From positions 38,525,956 to 38,589,955 of the forward strand of contig CM049318.1 in NCBI GenBank assembly GCA_026874595.1: 64,000 bases of DNA, written 5' to 3'. The notes under the pieces were generated by a model, which ran no database searches, was not told the DNA's origin, and saw only the letters and a list, made by a program, of their open reading frames with translations. This DNA comes from Sipunculus nudus (lineage: Eukaryota > Annelida > Sipuncula > Golfingiida > Sipunculidae). A program made the translations under genes and the position numbers. Position 1 is the stretch's first letter; the number at the start of each line of letters is the position of its first letter. Of this stretch, positions 11,371 to 24,945 are shown piece after piece.

Positions 11371-12372
11371 ATAAACACCCACATTAACCATTACCTTTTA
11401 TTAGTATCAAATTCTCTGTACAGGTATTGTGACTGGTAATTGATCACGTATATATATCCGTTACATTACTGCAGTCATACATAAAGCTGATGTTGTGATC
11501 ACTATATTTCCTTTATATATTTCCCCTGATCCAACGACATGAAACATTAACGTACATTGTGCCTGCCTTTTTTGGGTATTGGCCAAGTAGAGTAATAATC
11601 CTCGATCCCGGGCCTCCTTATCACAAGGGCCACTCGGAAACAAGTAATGTATCAGTTCCCCGAAAAATAACTTAAATAGCCCATGTTTTATTTTGGCCCA
11701 TGTGTTATTTATAAATAAATGTAATAATGTACACATTAATAATAAACATGGAAGGTCACTTGCTTAAAAAAAATTGTATTATCATGGAGTATGGCTCACA
11801 TCACGTATAACACATATACACACGTATGTACGTATCGTCATCTTCCGATCATAATCTATATACCAATACATGCATACCGTTTTAAACATGCAAGCATATA
11901 GGTCATTAAAGAAAAAAATATGAAATCAATTCTCATCTATATGATCCCCGTATCATACCGCGATTGTAAATTTTACTGATTCCCTGTTCTATTTATCGAT
12001 AAACATCTATAGTAGTATTTACTTGTCTATCTTTTCATAAATCCATTTGTAAGTAACTTGCCCAAATTATGACCTAGACAGGCGTATTATTTTTCTTCGT
12101 GAATGACGTTTATATTGATGGTTAGATGTTTCATTATATGTAGAAAGTAATTGAAGGAAGGAAAGTCTAAATATTTTAGAGTTTAATACCTTATAAATTG
12201 ATTTCTTTTTTGTTGATAAAATTAATTTCTTTAAAAATTTTGTCTGTCTCTGGCATAATAAAATTATATGAATGTAATATAGAAATAATAAACATATTTA
12301 TAATTAATCAATGTATAACTATTATTGATATTAATATATGAACAAGGCAGATGGGCCTGTACTAAGTTAAAA

Positions 12373-12436
<64 letters not shown>

Positions 12437-13938
12437 ACTATCTCTAGCGATTGATAATATTTTCAAGCTTGTGAAAGTTCTGCAAGCATATAGGTCATTA
12501 ACACAAGGACAAAAAAACTGCATCCAAAATCTTGATCATCGAATAATCTGATTTATATGTACATTACATGATGTTATATATGTTATGTTATATATTATGT
12601 TTATGTGTTATATCATATTCTGTATGATTTTACATATTTTTTAACAACCCGGAAGCTGCTTCTACTCTTGGAACTGTATCCATACCAGGTAACACCGTAG
12701 AGTAAACTGAGAAATGCTTGCGACCTTGGGACATACGCCTATGATTTGATAACAAACAGCTTCAAACCAAATTATCAAAATTAGGGACTGTCTTGTTGAC
12801 ACATGTATGTAATTGATATAACCGCTGTAGGTCCCAATGTAATCATTAATATTATTAAACCCAGGGCACAAACAAAGTCGATTCGCTCTGCTTGATTGCC
12901 AAGTAATTAAATAAAACAAACTAACAATGAGGATTGAAACCGGGCGGGTGGGTTATATGATTAATGATGATTAATAATAAACATTTAGACATAACTATAC
13001 AAAGTTTAACAATGTTAAATGGTTTATATTGCTATATATATAGAGGAGGAAGTAATTATCAAAGTTTGTACAAAACTAACTTGATGGCGGGGCCCAATAA
13101 ACAACCAAAATCACCCAGGAGACACACACACATGTTTAAGAAGGCAGCTTGATTCTCAGCGTAATTTGTAATACAAAACCTCGCCCATCGACCACCTCGG
13201 TTTAGCGACCACCTCAAAATAACACTTCACGGTCCCATTTTTTTTGCTCTTTATATCAGAACTTGCGTAGAAGACCACCTCGAAAACACTATTACCTTAA
13301 CGAGGTCACGTTGGTGTTCGTAATTTCGAGGTTTCTGTTTCGAGGTATTGCAATTTTAATAGATATTTGCATTGCATTAATAGATAATTGCATTGCTCGT
13401 TTATCTTTCGTGTATACTTTAGCCAAATAAAATACACCTCAAATGCAAGCTGAATCCTGAGTGTAACACTTTTAATGACGAAGAAAATTGTCAGCTCAGC
13501 TGAGTGAAACTCATGTGGTAAATGAAGGCCTTTTGTCCATTGTCCTGTTGATACCATGGTACAGATCGTAACCATTTGACCTAGAAACCCATATAACGTA
13601 CCATCCTGGCGAAATCTATTTGAAAATCCGAAATTTAGTCAGTTGCGGTAACCGACGAGTTAAGGTGCAAAAAACATGATTTATGTGTTTGGTCAGTCTG
13701 CAGTAAAAAAAATATCCCAATTACTCAATAATATATGTAGAGATTGTCATGAATTTTACAAAGCATGTTGGTCTTTGAGCTTTATTTCCAATATAACATA
13801 TATTTATCAACTGTATTCAAAGACATTGTCAAATCCCTTAAGTCGTGTTTGTTGCTTAGTTTTGATTTCTTGTGATGTGCTTATTTATAGTTGGTAATTT
13901 TATCAGCTGAAGATGACTGATGGAGGCACCTTTATTAT
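11371..13938. other. Intergenic, AT-rich
   Basis: No gene is supported. The notable contents are a (TA)n tract and a fragment near 13178-13290 with repeated CGACCACCTC phrases, which look like the terminal repeat of a DNA transposon also seen at 57047-57121. Confidence 0.5.
12377..12433. repeat. (TA)n microsatellite
   Basis: A pure AT dinucleotide run. Confidence 0.95.
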
Positions 13939-14260
13939 ATCCGCTAGGAGGATATGCGTTGACCCCCGTTCGTGTGCGTGTTTGTGTATGTGTTTACCAC
14001 AAGAAAACTCAGGCAGTCTTGAACGGAATGTCATGAAATTTTAAGGGTATTTCGAAAATGGGCAAGTGAAGAATCGATTTGATTTTGGTGTGGATCCGGC
14101 ACATGACCCAAATTCTGGAACATCATCAATGGATAATCGCAAATGTAGAGTCACTTATGCACGAATGAACCTGGGAATATCGACCGAATAAGTGAATGCA
14201 ACGACGGATTTGATAGAATCCCACAATAGTGGATGGCGGAGGTTTGCATTCCTTAGACAA
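13939..14260 (+). mobile_element. Dispersed element family A, copy 1
   Basis: It begins with a CGCTAGGAGGATATGCGTT-like phrase followed by TTCGTGTG and a TG-rich run. It continues with GAACGGAAT.TCATGAAATTTT and GAAGAATCGAT, and closes with CCACAATAG and GGCGGAGGTTTGCATTCC. The same order of landmarks recurs at 14676, 27570 and, inverted, 30860. It has no coding capacity. Confidence 0.75.
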
Positions 14261-14675
14261 CATAATTCTTATTTTTACATTTTATGATCCATATAAATAT
14301 TTAAACCTGGCTATTCACTTATCTTTTTTATATATTTATGTTATTTCTGTTTTACTCTGCGGACATATATAATGAACTGTAGGTAATTCCAGCCAAGAAA
14401 TAGTCTTATAATTAAGCCTTTTACCGGATGTAGGAGCTTTATATCTATACAAGTTGTTAGTAAATACGGTACGTGCGCCCATTTGTAATCTATATGTTAT
14501 ATATTTAAACAAGTGGATATTTACAAAACGAACAGCTTGTGTGCGATTTGGTCGGCGTGTTCTGGTCTATTTTTATGAAAAAGGTTTAAGGGATTATATA
14601 TAGTTTATAGACGTCAGATATCGGACAGGTCCCTTTAATGATGTAATTCATGACATTAGGCACTTTTTGTACTTC

Positions 14676-15072
14676 ATTACCGTTCGTGTGTGTTTGTGTG
14701 TTTGTTCATAACATATAACATATACATTTTAACAACAACATATAACATATAAATTGTTTACAACAATAATGAACGGAATCTCATGAAATTTTCAGGGCAT
14801 TTAGAGGATGGGCCAATGAAGAACCGATTAGATTTGGTGTGGGCCCGGCTCATGATTCGGGGCTTCCAGGAATATTCACATACGTGCATATTCACACATG
14901 TGCGATTATACATGGGAATATATTGGACCGAATAAGTGAATGCAAACATTTGTTGGAGAACATATGCACCAATGAACCTGAGAATATGGGCCAAAAAATG
15001 AACGAAAATAAGGGTTGATGAGTACCTCACATTAAGGACCACATAGCGGAGGCCTGCATTCCTGAGAATGCA
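14676..15072 (+). mobile_element. Dispersed element family A, copy 2
   Basis: It shares with copy 1 the TTCGTGTG start, GAACGGAATCTCATGAAATT, the GAAGAACCGATTAGAT region and the closing GCGGAGGCCTGCATTCC. It carries an extra ACATATAACATATA stretch near its start. Confidence 0.75.
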
Positions 15073-15590
15073 TACCCGTATGTCTAATTAAATCCAAATT
15101 GATGAACAACTGATTTGTAAATTCAGTCCGGTTTGTCAAAGCAAAATGTCTTTTTCAGCTAATATTCGGGATCGTTGCTGTCATTCTCTCTTGCCATTTT
15201 TGTATATAATAAAACATGTACACACATCTGTCTATCATAGAAGTTACGGATGACATAGATAATTAATTGCTGACAGGTGAGAGAGAAGTAGAAATCATCT
15301 TCTAAAAAAGTTATATTAAAATGGAGGATAATCGGGATATTACACTGACATGAAGCATAACCTTTTAACTTTGCGAGGTTTCTTGGAATTGAGAAATTAC
15401 ATTTTCTGGGAATTGAGAAATTACATTAATTGCAAAATTACATGATTACGATCTCAAACAGAACACTGGCATATGCTTGGACAAAGTCCAGCTGATACGA
15501 TAAATATGTACTGTACTGATATAAAAACCTTATCCGCTGGCCCTGTCAGTGTATGTCAGTTGTATGTAAGCCAATTTCCAATATAAATGA
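15073..15590. other. Intergenic, nothing distinct
   Basis: AT-rich sequence between a dispersed element and the 16-bp minisatellite. A short direct repeat of GGAATTGAGAAATTACATT lies near 15385-15430. Confidence 0.5.
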
Positions 15591-15599
15591 TCCGAGGGT

Positions 15600-16690
15600 C
15601 TGAAGGTTATATACACTGAAGGTTACATAAACTAAAGGTTACAGAAACTGAAGGTTACATACACTGAAAGTTAGATAAAAAATACAAACACTGAAGGTCA
15701 GATACACTAAGGGTAACATACACTCAAAAATGCAAACACTGAAAGTTAGATACACTGAAGGTTATATTCACTGAGGGTTACATACACTGGGAGTTACAAA
15801 CACTGAAAGTTACAAACACTGAAGGATAGATACACAGAGGGTAACATACACTAAAAGTTACAAACACTGAAGGTTACATACACTGAAGGTTAGATACTCT
15901 GATGGTAACAAAAATCGCTGGATACATACAATGAAGTTTACAGACACTAAAGGTTACATACATTGAGAGTTAAACACACTGAAACATACAAACACTGAAG
16001 GTTAGTTAAACTGAGGGTAACATATACTGAAAAATACAAACACTGAAAGTTAGATACACTGAACGTTACATTCACTGAGGGTTACATAAAATGCTGGTTA
16101 CAAACACTGAAGGTTTCATACACTGAAGGTTACATACACTTAATGTTACACACAAGGGTTGTTACATACACCGAGGGTCACATACACTGTGGATTACATA
16201 CACTGAAGGTTACATACACTGAAGGTTAGATACTCTGATGGTAACAAAAATCGCTGGATACATACAATGAAGTTTACAGACACTAAAGGTTACATACACT
16301 GAAGGTTATATACACTGAAGGTTAAAAACACTGCTAGTTACATACACTGAAAGTTACATAAAAAGAAGGTTACATACACTGAGGGTTACATACACTGATG
16401 GTTGCATACACTGGAGGTTACATACACTGAAGGTCAGATACGATGAAGGTTACATACACTGATGGTAACATACACTGAGGGTTACACTTGCTGAAACTTA
16501 CTTACTCTGAAGGTTACATACAGTGAAGATCACATACACTCAAGGTTACATACATTAAAGGTTATATACACTAAAAGTTCATACACTGAACGGTACACAC
16601 ACTGAAAATTCCATAAACTGAAGATTTCAAACACTTGAGGTTACATCAATTTAAGCTTACATGCTCTGCAGGTTACATACTCTATATTAA
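15600..16690 (+). repeat. 16-bp minisatellite, about 65 units
   Basis: The unit is close to GGTTACATACACTGAA and runs with many substitutions for about 1.1 kb. A block of about 95 bases around GATGGTAACAAAAATCGCTG is repeated 336 bases apart (15901 and 16237), which is exactly 21 units. This shows a higher-order duplication inside the array. Confidence 0.9.
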
Positions 16691-18660
16691 TCAGGCTTCC
16701 TACATTTACCGAGAATAAACATAAATTTTCCATATCTTATCCCACCAGCTATTACACTGATGAGCAATTTATTTTTGCCGAGTGAAAACTGACTTGTAAC
16801 ATCAAAATCACCGTTTGCCTGTTTGACTATATTTTAATACTTCAATTGTTCCCTTTGAAATTGAATGTGATGCAATTATAGGTGATTATCACCAGGATAA
16901 GATAAACAGCCTGCATGCAATAACCTTGTTTAATAATCTTGGCAAAGCCCTTTGTTACATACAAACAGTAAGTGTATGTATGTATGTATATATATTTTAG
17001 CATATGATAAAATGCAATCATCTAGTGTACATCCTGTGTCTTGTTGCCTAAGGCATATTCCCCAAGAGTAATTACCCTCAGAGAGTTATATCAGGCCAAT
17101 AACCTAGGGGACACTTATGCCCTTGATAAGTTTCAACCAGATGGTAGAACAATTGTTTGTCGGGTAACTATGTCGTGGTTATTGTCGCCGGGAATGTTCT
17201 ATATTCCTGTAAGGAGGATAATTACGGGGGTGGGGGGGGGGGGGGGGTGGGGGGTGGGGGGTGTTATTCTAGGATATTCTAGGGGATATTATTCTCCCGA
17301 GGGGTAAACTATCCTAAATTATCTGAGGGTAACAAGGTTTATTTTACAGGAGTATATACGTTGTGAGGATATTGTGCGAGTATGGGGGAACGCCCGGTAG
17401 ACTACATACTAATCCTCATTGGTCTCAAAAGACCATATACTTCAGGTCAACTAATTGAGAAAGGGTTTCCTTCTAATAATATTGGTGGCGGAAACCGCTT
17501 ACATTTGTGAATGCTATCTTAATCTGAAATATATACATCTGCAGGATTTCATTTCAGTTTGGGACTAATTTACATGAGTGTTTTTAATGTTTTTGGTATT
17601 ATCTATACAAATAAAGATTTGTGGCCAAGCTTTAAGATAAAGTGGACAAGGCATTTTGGTTAATATCACTTCAGTTAGAAGTGTGATGAAAAATACGCCT
17701 GTTCTGTTTCCGGGATGAACAGGGGAGATGGAAAAAAACATACAACATTTATAAGAAAAAAAAAATCGTATAATTTGTAAGCAAAGTACAAACTACCGGG
17801 TATGTATCATTATCTATAAGTAATTTTTCCCAGAAATATTTACGTTTTCTAGCATGTAAAGAACAATTATTACAATAAGGAGTGGTGTTTTCTCATTATA
17901 CATACGAGATCATCTTGTGGATATTATGATGTGAAATTAATAGTTACACTCCGGGAGATGGAATGCTGGACATGTACATTTCAAACATGTATATTTCACT
18001 TTAAACAGTTGAGACAGGAGGCTTGATGTTCGCTGGCAGGTTCACCGCAGAATGCAAATGTCCTTGATATTTGTAACATATCAAGGCCGGGGAATGGTTG
18101 TATATTTTGTGACCTAGCATCGAATAACAGATGCATGTGTACCACGAGTAAACAAGTGCCAAATATAAATGTTCGTGTTAATGTCGAACAAAAGTACAAA
18201 GAAAATAAATTCCCTCGATGTGTACCACGTTTTAACTGCTCGCCGCCATGTTGCTTTTTTGACCCTCACTGGTCAAAAGCCCATGGCTAATCTGACCTCC
18301 TTCACTGGAGAGCAGGGATCTCCGGACACGCGTCTTGTATAATTTTTGTTATGTTTCTGTCTGTTACAGGCACTATATATCCTTGTTTTGTAAAAGTTTA
18401 CAATGAAAGTGACCAGTTTTATCTTATCACCTGTATGGTAACCAATGATGACGGTATAAAACAAAGTGAAACATAGATAACACAACCAACAAATAATACT
18501 CTCGATTTCATTACAAGTCAAGTATTGTCATGCAGCTTCCGTCATTGTTCCGACTTTTTTTATTGTTAAAAAAATATATATGAGGGAATTTCAACATCAA
18601 CTTTTATATAATGTTTTCTGATATAGGTGATTAACAAGTGATTAATTTTTAATTTTGGTG
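16691..18660. other. Intergenic with small inverted-repeat element
   Basis: At about 17071-17333 an inverted pair, TTACCCTCAGA and CTGAGGGTAAC, encloses a G-rich tract (17226-17260) and looks like a short inverted-repeat element. At 18290-18340 is one end of the element whose hairpin form is at 21364-21478. No gene is supported. Confidence 0.45.
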
Positions 18661-18669
18661 CAGGTCAAG

Positions 18670-21010
18670 ATTCAGGATTGAAACAGAAATTTTCACGAAT
18701 ATCATTCCCCAAGAATGAGATAATAAATACAAATGTTACAGAGACTGCTACTGACTCCCACATTAACACACCTACTCTCACTGATACTGACTCAGTCAGT
18801 CAGATATGTAATAGCTCAACTGATCAAACCAATCCATTAAATGTATCTAAATACAAGGGGACCTGCTTTATACACCTTAATATCAGAAGTATTTTACCGA
18901 AATATGATGAATTCTATTACCTCGCATTAAGGTGCAACGTTAAGTCATATCGTGAAATGATACATGGCTATGTGAATATACAACTAATGATGAACTTCGT
19001 AATCCTAGGTACCACATTTTCCAGCGAGAGAGTGATCGCCACGTGGGGTTGTTGCCTTATATATTGACGATGCTCTCAATCCAGTACTCGTGTTATGTGA
19101 AGAACTACAGTCTTTCAATACTGAATCTGTCTTTGTAAAGATAAAATGTGCTGAACGCAGTTTTATTGTTGCTTCAATATACAGACCATCCTCATCTTAC
19201 ATCGGCTTATTGAATAAGATCACTGATATTATATAGGAATCACCAAAATACCACTTACCAGGCTTAATTCTCAGAGATTTTAACAAAGATGAAAGTGAAA
19301 CAGAAAGATCAAATGATGTTTTTTTCAGTGGTTATGTAATTTCTAGCTCAAGCTACACAAAGGTAGCTGATCTAGTTTATTACAAATAATAATAACATAC
19401 AGAAAGTCCGCACGCATATATGCCTGGAAGATCAACAGTAACTGCTCTTGGCAAATGTTCAAATGATATATATTAAAATATGGATCAGGGAAAAGTTACA
19501 GTCGCCTGTTTTATCGACCTAACCAAAGGATTCGATACAATAAATAATAAAGATTACTAGAAAAAATGCACACATTTGGTTTTGCTAGTAACACAGTGGC
19601 CTGGTTTCATTCATATCTTTATTAATCAGTTACAATAGTAAAATACAATTATAATCTATCTAATCCTGCAGTTGTGAATGTATGTGTCCCTCAGGGTTTA
19701 CGAAACTGGGACCAATCCTGTTTTAATATACATAAATGATTTTCCAGTTGTGCTTAATACTGATGGTATTGTGATAAACGCAGATAATGTCACTGCCATG
19801 GAAATAATGCATAAGAAGCTGAGACTGAATTACAGCGTACTGTAGACCTAGTATGACGAAAACCTGCTCACTTTAATTTATAATAAATCTTATGCCATGC
19901 TCCTTGGTAATTCCAAAAGGATTGCTTATCAGAAACTCCGGATATCAATATTGGATTCAACTTCACCTTGTTCAGATGAGACTAATTTACTTGGCGTACT
20001 AATAGATGCTAATTTATACTCCAAAGACAGGAGTTTTTTTTTACAGTATATCAAGATTTCTTTGTCTGCAATCATTTACCAAGGTTTATGCGACAATCAT
20101 TCAACCACATGCTGACTATGCCCAAAGCATCTGGGCGTCTACTTATAATAAGGTACAAAAGAAACAAAACAGAGCTGCCCGAATTATAACCCAACACTAC
20201 GATAGAAATGTAAATTCTATGATGCTAGTAAGTGAACTGGGATGGATGAATGTACATCAGTGCTATACATATTCTAATGCAGTGCTGATGTATAATGTGT
20301 TTGCTTAACGGTTCCTAGTTCACGAGGGGATAGTTTTCATTTTATTAATGAATCTCACAATCATGGGACTTGAGCTGCTGTGAGTAATAATTTAATCGTT
20401 CCTAAACCTAAAACTAACTATTTGAAAAAGTCTTCACTATTTGATGGGCTAAAATTCAGAAAAAGTTTATCCAGTGAATCCAGATCAGCCACATGTGCTT
20501 CTTTCAAGAAACCAATTAAACAAGAAATTTTAGAGAATTTATAAGCTGCATCACATATAGTCCAATTGCCAATTTTGTATTTTTTTTGTGTAGCACTCTA
20601 TTAAATTATTCATTGATCATATAAGGATAATAATTGACTTCATTCAGTGTTGCTTATTCAGAACAGAGCTAATCCCAAGTCTACCAACGTTACAGAATAT
20701 TGTAATATAATTGCTTTGTACCTCACATTAAATATATATACCGGCTGTGATATTTTAGTACTCTGCTTGCTTTTATAAATATGATATACATTCTAAATAT
20801 GCTTTTAGGTTTTAAGGTCCATATTATTATAGTGTTCATGTTTCATACTCTTAGCAATGGCATTTTTAATGTATTGTATTAATATTTTACTTAATAAATG
20901 TTTTATTTGTAAATTGTACAGGGCAGCAAGGTAGACCAGCTTGGTTTTAGCAGAGATGGTTAATAAATATGATGTAAATAAAATAAATAAATGGATAGAT
21001 AAATAAATGA
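18670..21010 (+). mobile_element. Degenerate non-LTR retrotransposon (LINE)
   Basis: Pieces of a LINE polyprotein appear in order. An endonuclease start, FIHLNIRSILPKYDE, is near 18860 and SIYRPSSSY near 19180. Reverse transcriptase fragments such as PGRSTVTAL and CFIDLTKGFDT lie near 19420-19550 and VPQG near 19690. A late segment, YAQSIWASTYNKVQKKQNRAA, is near 20110. The 3' end is a run of AATA units near 20975-21008. Frameshifts and stops between the pieces show that it is dead. The motifs recall the Jockey/CR1 group, but the clade was not determined. Confidence 0.85.
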
Positions 21011-21363
21011 AACATGTAAAGCTTAATCAGTCAGAAATTAAACAATTGATTTTATTATTTATCGCTTTACGGGGGAGGGGCGGGGGATGGGGGGATCAGT
21101 AGGAAAAGATATTAACAAGACAAAATCATCTAGGGATTTCAGGATTTTGTCTGGTCTTGAGGGAGGTGTGCGCTTTGTGCGTCCTTATTTGTTTTTTTTT
21201 CCTTGGCTCGCATGCGAATGGGACCTATCATCAACGGAAGACATTTGGTTTGATTAAATTTATTCCTTTTTATCAAAGATATGGCAAGGCATTGCTATAA
21301 TGTATGGTGTGTGGGAAGATTGGAAAGATAAAGGTTATCATCAACAGAATATTGGTCGAAGGC

Positions 21364-21478
21364 AAATACGCATGTCAGGAGATCCATGCCCTCTAGTAAA
21401 GGAGGTTAGATTAGCCATAATTTTAAAAGAGTTTACCGTAAGTAATGGAAAAAAGCAATCTCCGGACACGCGTATTGG
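21364..21478. mobile_element. Small hairpin element
   Basis: AATACGCATGTCAGGAGAT at the left pairs with the inverted AATCTCCGGACACGCGTATT at the right. The inner GTAAAGGAGGTTAGATTAGCC also occurs, inverted, in the partial copy at 18270-18340. It is a MITE-like remnant with no coding capacity. Confidence 0.55.
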
Positions 21479-23800
21479 GGGAAAAACTTTAATTTTAAAC
21501 ATGTGTACAAAATTGAATGTCTATCTGTAGAATAAAACTCGTACCATTTCTCTTCGATATTATCGCAGTGATACTGATAGACCAGCATACTGGCTCAATT
21601 TCATATGTAATGTTCCGAGCAGACCCTGGATGTTGGAGCAATATTTGGATACTATCACAAAGCATTGTTTGGTGCCTTTAATTCACAACTTTCTCTGGCA
21701 TTTTTGGACGGACATCATTCTAAACATGTTTGATCGGGGGTGTGGCAGCTCTGTGATGGTTGTGTACAGGTTATTTTCAAAACCCTGTCGCCTCCTGCCT
21801 GGCGAATAAGAATCAAAGTTCAGGTCCAGTCAAACATTTACCAATAGATTACTTACATATTGTCACATTCAGTTTTAGCAGACGACGTTTGTATATTACT
21901 CATGTGGTTGTTACTCATACGATGGGAAAGTCTCGTTTAGGTAAGGAATTAAACAGGACCAAGAAATCATACGGTCAGCACCCAAGAAATGTTTGATAAA
22001 GAGTGTAACCAGCGCCACCTATCATCCCCTTACTGAAATAATTGCGCATCCAAGTGAAATTCTGTATATGACGATTCAGTCCTCAGCGTGGTGAAATGTA
22101 AACGCTGTCATGGGCTGTCACGTGATGTTAAATTCGTCATCTCATTCAGCTGTTGCATAATGGAATCATATAGGGTTACAAAATAGAACCAATTAAACGA
22201 TCCTATTATCATATCAGTTATGTTTTATAGAAATGATATATAGTGTTTTCTCCTTAAATATATTATGGTAGCTCTTAATATTTCTTTCCAGAAACTTTTG
22301 GTTACTCTTGTGCCAAATGGAAATAAGCTCGCCCCGGGCGCGATAAGTGGTGTAAAACATAAGCATAACGCGCACACCACCTGGTGGCTGTACCGCGCAA
22401 TTTTGATAAAAAATGTCGATGTTTTAAACTTCAAATCGGTGTTGCTTCACTGTTTCTTCTTTCGTGTTCTTCTCTTTGTTTGGAGGTAGTCGGGCATGCA
22501 TGCGCAAGCTCGGTCATCTGATCACACAGCCTTGTTGTGGTAAACAGACTGTATACGTGGACTGTATTTACTCACTCAGAACCCGTAATAACGGATAAAA
22601 CAAGTGAACTGGACTTAGTAAGCCCGTAAGTGACGTGCCTATCATGGCGTAGTACTGCGCATTTTTATGTTTAAACCTCCGCCAGTTGACGAGGTTTTTC
22701 ACACATTTCTCCCTTGTTGGCAACTTTACGAAATAATAGAGGTTCTATACAGATTTCCATGGAATTTGAGGAGGTTGAGGGTAATACCAGGAGGAACAAT
22801 CGATTAAATATTGAACCTTATCTAAAAACACCTTGATATATTTAAATACGCTCCCGAGGCAGCGGAAATCTTGGGCTTCTAAAGAAGCAACTGATTTTCA
22901 CGCTGCCGTTTATGATATATTTAGACACCAGATGGCGGTTTGTTGTCCACTGAAATAAACGTGCGTACGATGTGACAAGCAGCCAGTCAGATGCCAATAA
23001 ACAAACACTCGACAGGCATCCTGGCTCCGCCCATTGCCGCGCTTCAAGCGCCGTTAGATGAGTTTCCGGTCGAATTTAAATTGCTCCCTCTGCATTCTCG
23101 CATCATCGACCGATTTTATAACTGTGTTAGCGTAGCCATGTATCTGTTGTCTGCAGAACTGAAACCAGCCAGCGAGGTGTGCCCGCAGCCTTTGTTGTTA
23201 CGTTTCGTTTGAATTACAGCTCACCGGCCGAGCATCCTATGTGCCCAAGGCCCTAAGCAAACCACGTCAGGGGCAATTCTCTCTGAGCCCGTGGCCTGTT
23301 TAGACGGTTACGCTGGGGGATGAGCTGTCACTCAAAAAGAAATGAATATGATTGGCTCTGTGTATTCCTCGCTTGGCTTTGTCTTCCAGCACAAAGTTTC
23401 ATCTGATTGGACAAAAATACAGTGCTCCCCTCTGGTGTTGCAAATCAGGATACGAGGTCATAACAAACAGCGCCTTACGATATAGGAAGTAGCCCTATAG
23501 GTAAAGCGCTGTGTAAAGAGCGTAATATTTAAATTGATAAATTCTTTTCCATTTTGTAACTGTTCATTGGTAGAAGGGCTGTCTATGTGAATCAGGCTCA
23601 CAATTATAAATCTGGCTGGTGCACCGTGACGCTGGGTACGCAGAAAACGGGAAAATTAAGAATACAGGCTGATATTAAGATCTTGCCGATGGTATGTATG
23701 TAGTCGTAAGCCTACACACATTTAGATTTACGTATTTTCAGTGTCAATAAATTATTGATAGCCTATTTATATATGTATAAAGACTGTGCCAAGCTTTTCA
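21479..23800. other. Intergenic, GC-richer towards the right
   Basis: No gene is supported. From about 22300 the base composition becomes less AT-rich. A CTCCGCCC box lies near 23022. The segment may hold regulatory sequence of the membrane-protein gene that starts at 24864; this is inference. Confidence 0.35.
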
Positions 23801-23844
23801 TTTTGATGAAAGAATATAAAACTTGAATAACAAAAGCGGACTGT

Positions 23845-24002
23845 TTGGTGGTATTCAGTTATGCATCAGCTTCCTCTCATAAACTCATGAATATTCATCA
23901 AAGGAATTGGCTGGTGGGCGCTGCGCATGACACCATGGGTGTTTTGCCAACGCCATCGATCTGTCACGTGTGATTTGCTGCTCAGGTGGAAAACCAGACC
24001 AG
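23845..24002 (+). other. Possible non-coding first exon of membrane-protein gene 2
   Basis: A strong donor (CAGACCAG|GTAAGT) ends at 24002. TATA-like boxes (GTATAAAG near 23774 and ATATAAAA near 23814) lie upstream. It could splice to the acceptor at 24800. The 5' boundary is a guess, and overlapping open frames on both strands here have no splice support. Confidence 0.3.
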
Positions 24003-24863
24003 GTAAGTCGATGTGGAACCAAAACGCAGCTCTCACTGGAGATGTATGACCACAAAGCACCTGGGAAGTCATTGTCAGGCCCAGAGCCAGCAGTGTTGAC
24101 ATGCTGTAGTTGGTATTCAGAGCCGATTTTGACTTCGCCAGAGCAAGGACACCCACGTTGCTCCGATAATGAACAAGAATCCTCCATGGAATCGTGAAAA
24201 ATTGATGATAGATATTAAAAACTGGATTTTACATTGAGCAAGTACGGAGATTCCTCTGATACGGGTATTGACTCAAATGGTTGTTAGTGGAGATAACATG
24301 AAGATAAAAGTAGCAGTAATCTAAATTTGAAGTTCCAGCACCGGGGGTGATGATTCGTGTATCCATCAGAAGCGAATTAAAGGCATCCAAGATGAATGTA
24401 TAAAATCGATATCCTGGAGTTTTTGTTCCATTGACAGTTGACCATAATCGTCAAAAGTAAGAGTGAGTGATAAAAAATGTGGCATAAAATTCTAAAATCT
24501 TATGAAAAAATCAAAGTATGTTACGATGGATAAACTGTATGGTTTTTATATTTCGCCAAAGAGACATTTTATATTACAAAGAGTACTGCAACCTATTACC
24601 ACAAGAACTTTGTGAGCATCGTCCTAGGTTAAATATGTCACAACGAAGACTAATTATGTCAATCAAAGGTTATACTTTATCACTAAGACGTGCTGCGTGA
24701 TTCGACGAGACCCATTTGAATAATTTAGATCTAGGCAAATAGCAGACATATTTCATATGTTTATCGATATGACTTTTGCATGACACATGCTCGTTTACAG
24801 AACGCACAGCGGGATGGCTGATACATTCGATTAAGTTGTCTGAGGACCTCCGTGGACAGAAGT

Positions 24864-24945
24864 ATGAGAAGCGATCTTCTGCAGTGTTGTACAGGAGTAC
24901 AGTGTGTTGTACTGAGTGTTGCTGTATGCGTCAGTCTAGTGGAAG
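24864..24945 (+). CDS. Membrane-protein gene 2, exon 1 (signal peptide)
   Basis: The exon probably begins at 24801 after the acceptor TCGTTTACAG. It carries a short upstream frame (ATG GCT GAT...TAA) and then the ATG at 24864 with A at -3. The peptide contains VVLSVAVCVSLV, a typical signal core. It ends at a GTAAAT donor, phase 1. Confidence 0.7.

Noticed and set aside
23866-24197. Three overlapping open frames of 75-100 codons on both strands
   Set aside because: The stretch is GC-richer, which lengthens chance frames. No acceptor or partner exon fits, and a splice donor at 24002 suits a non-coding exon better.
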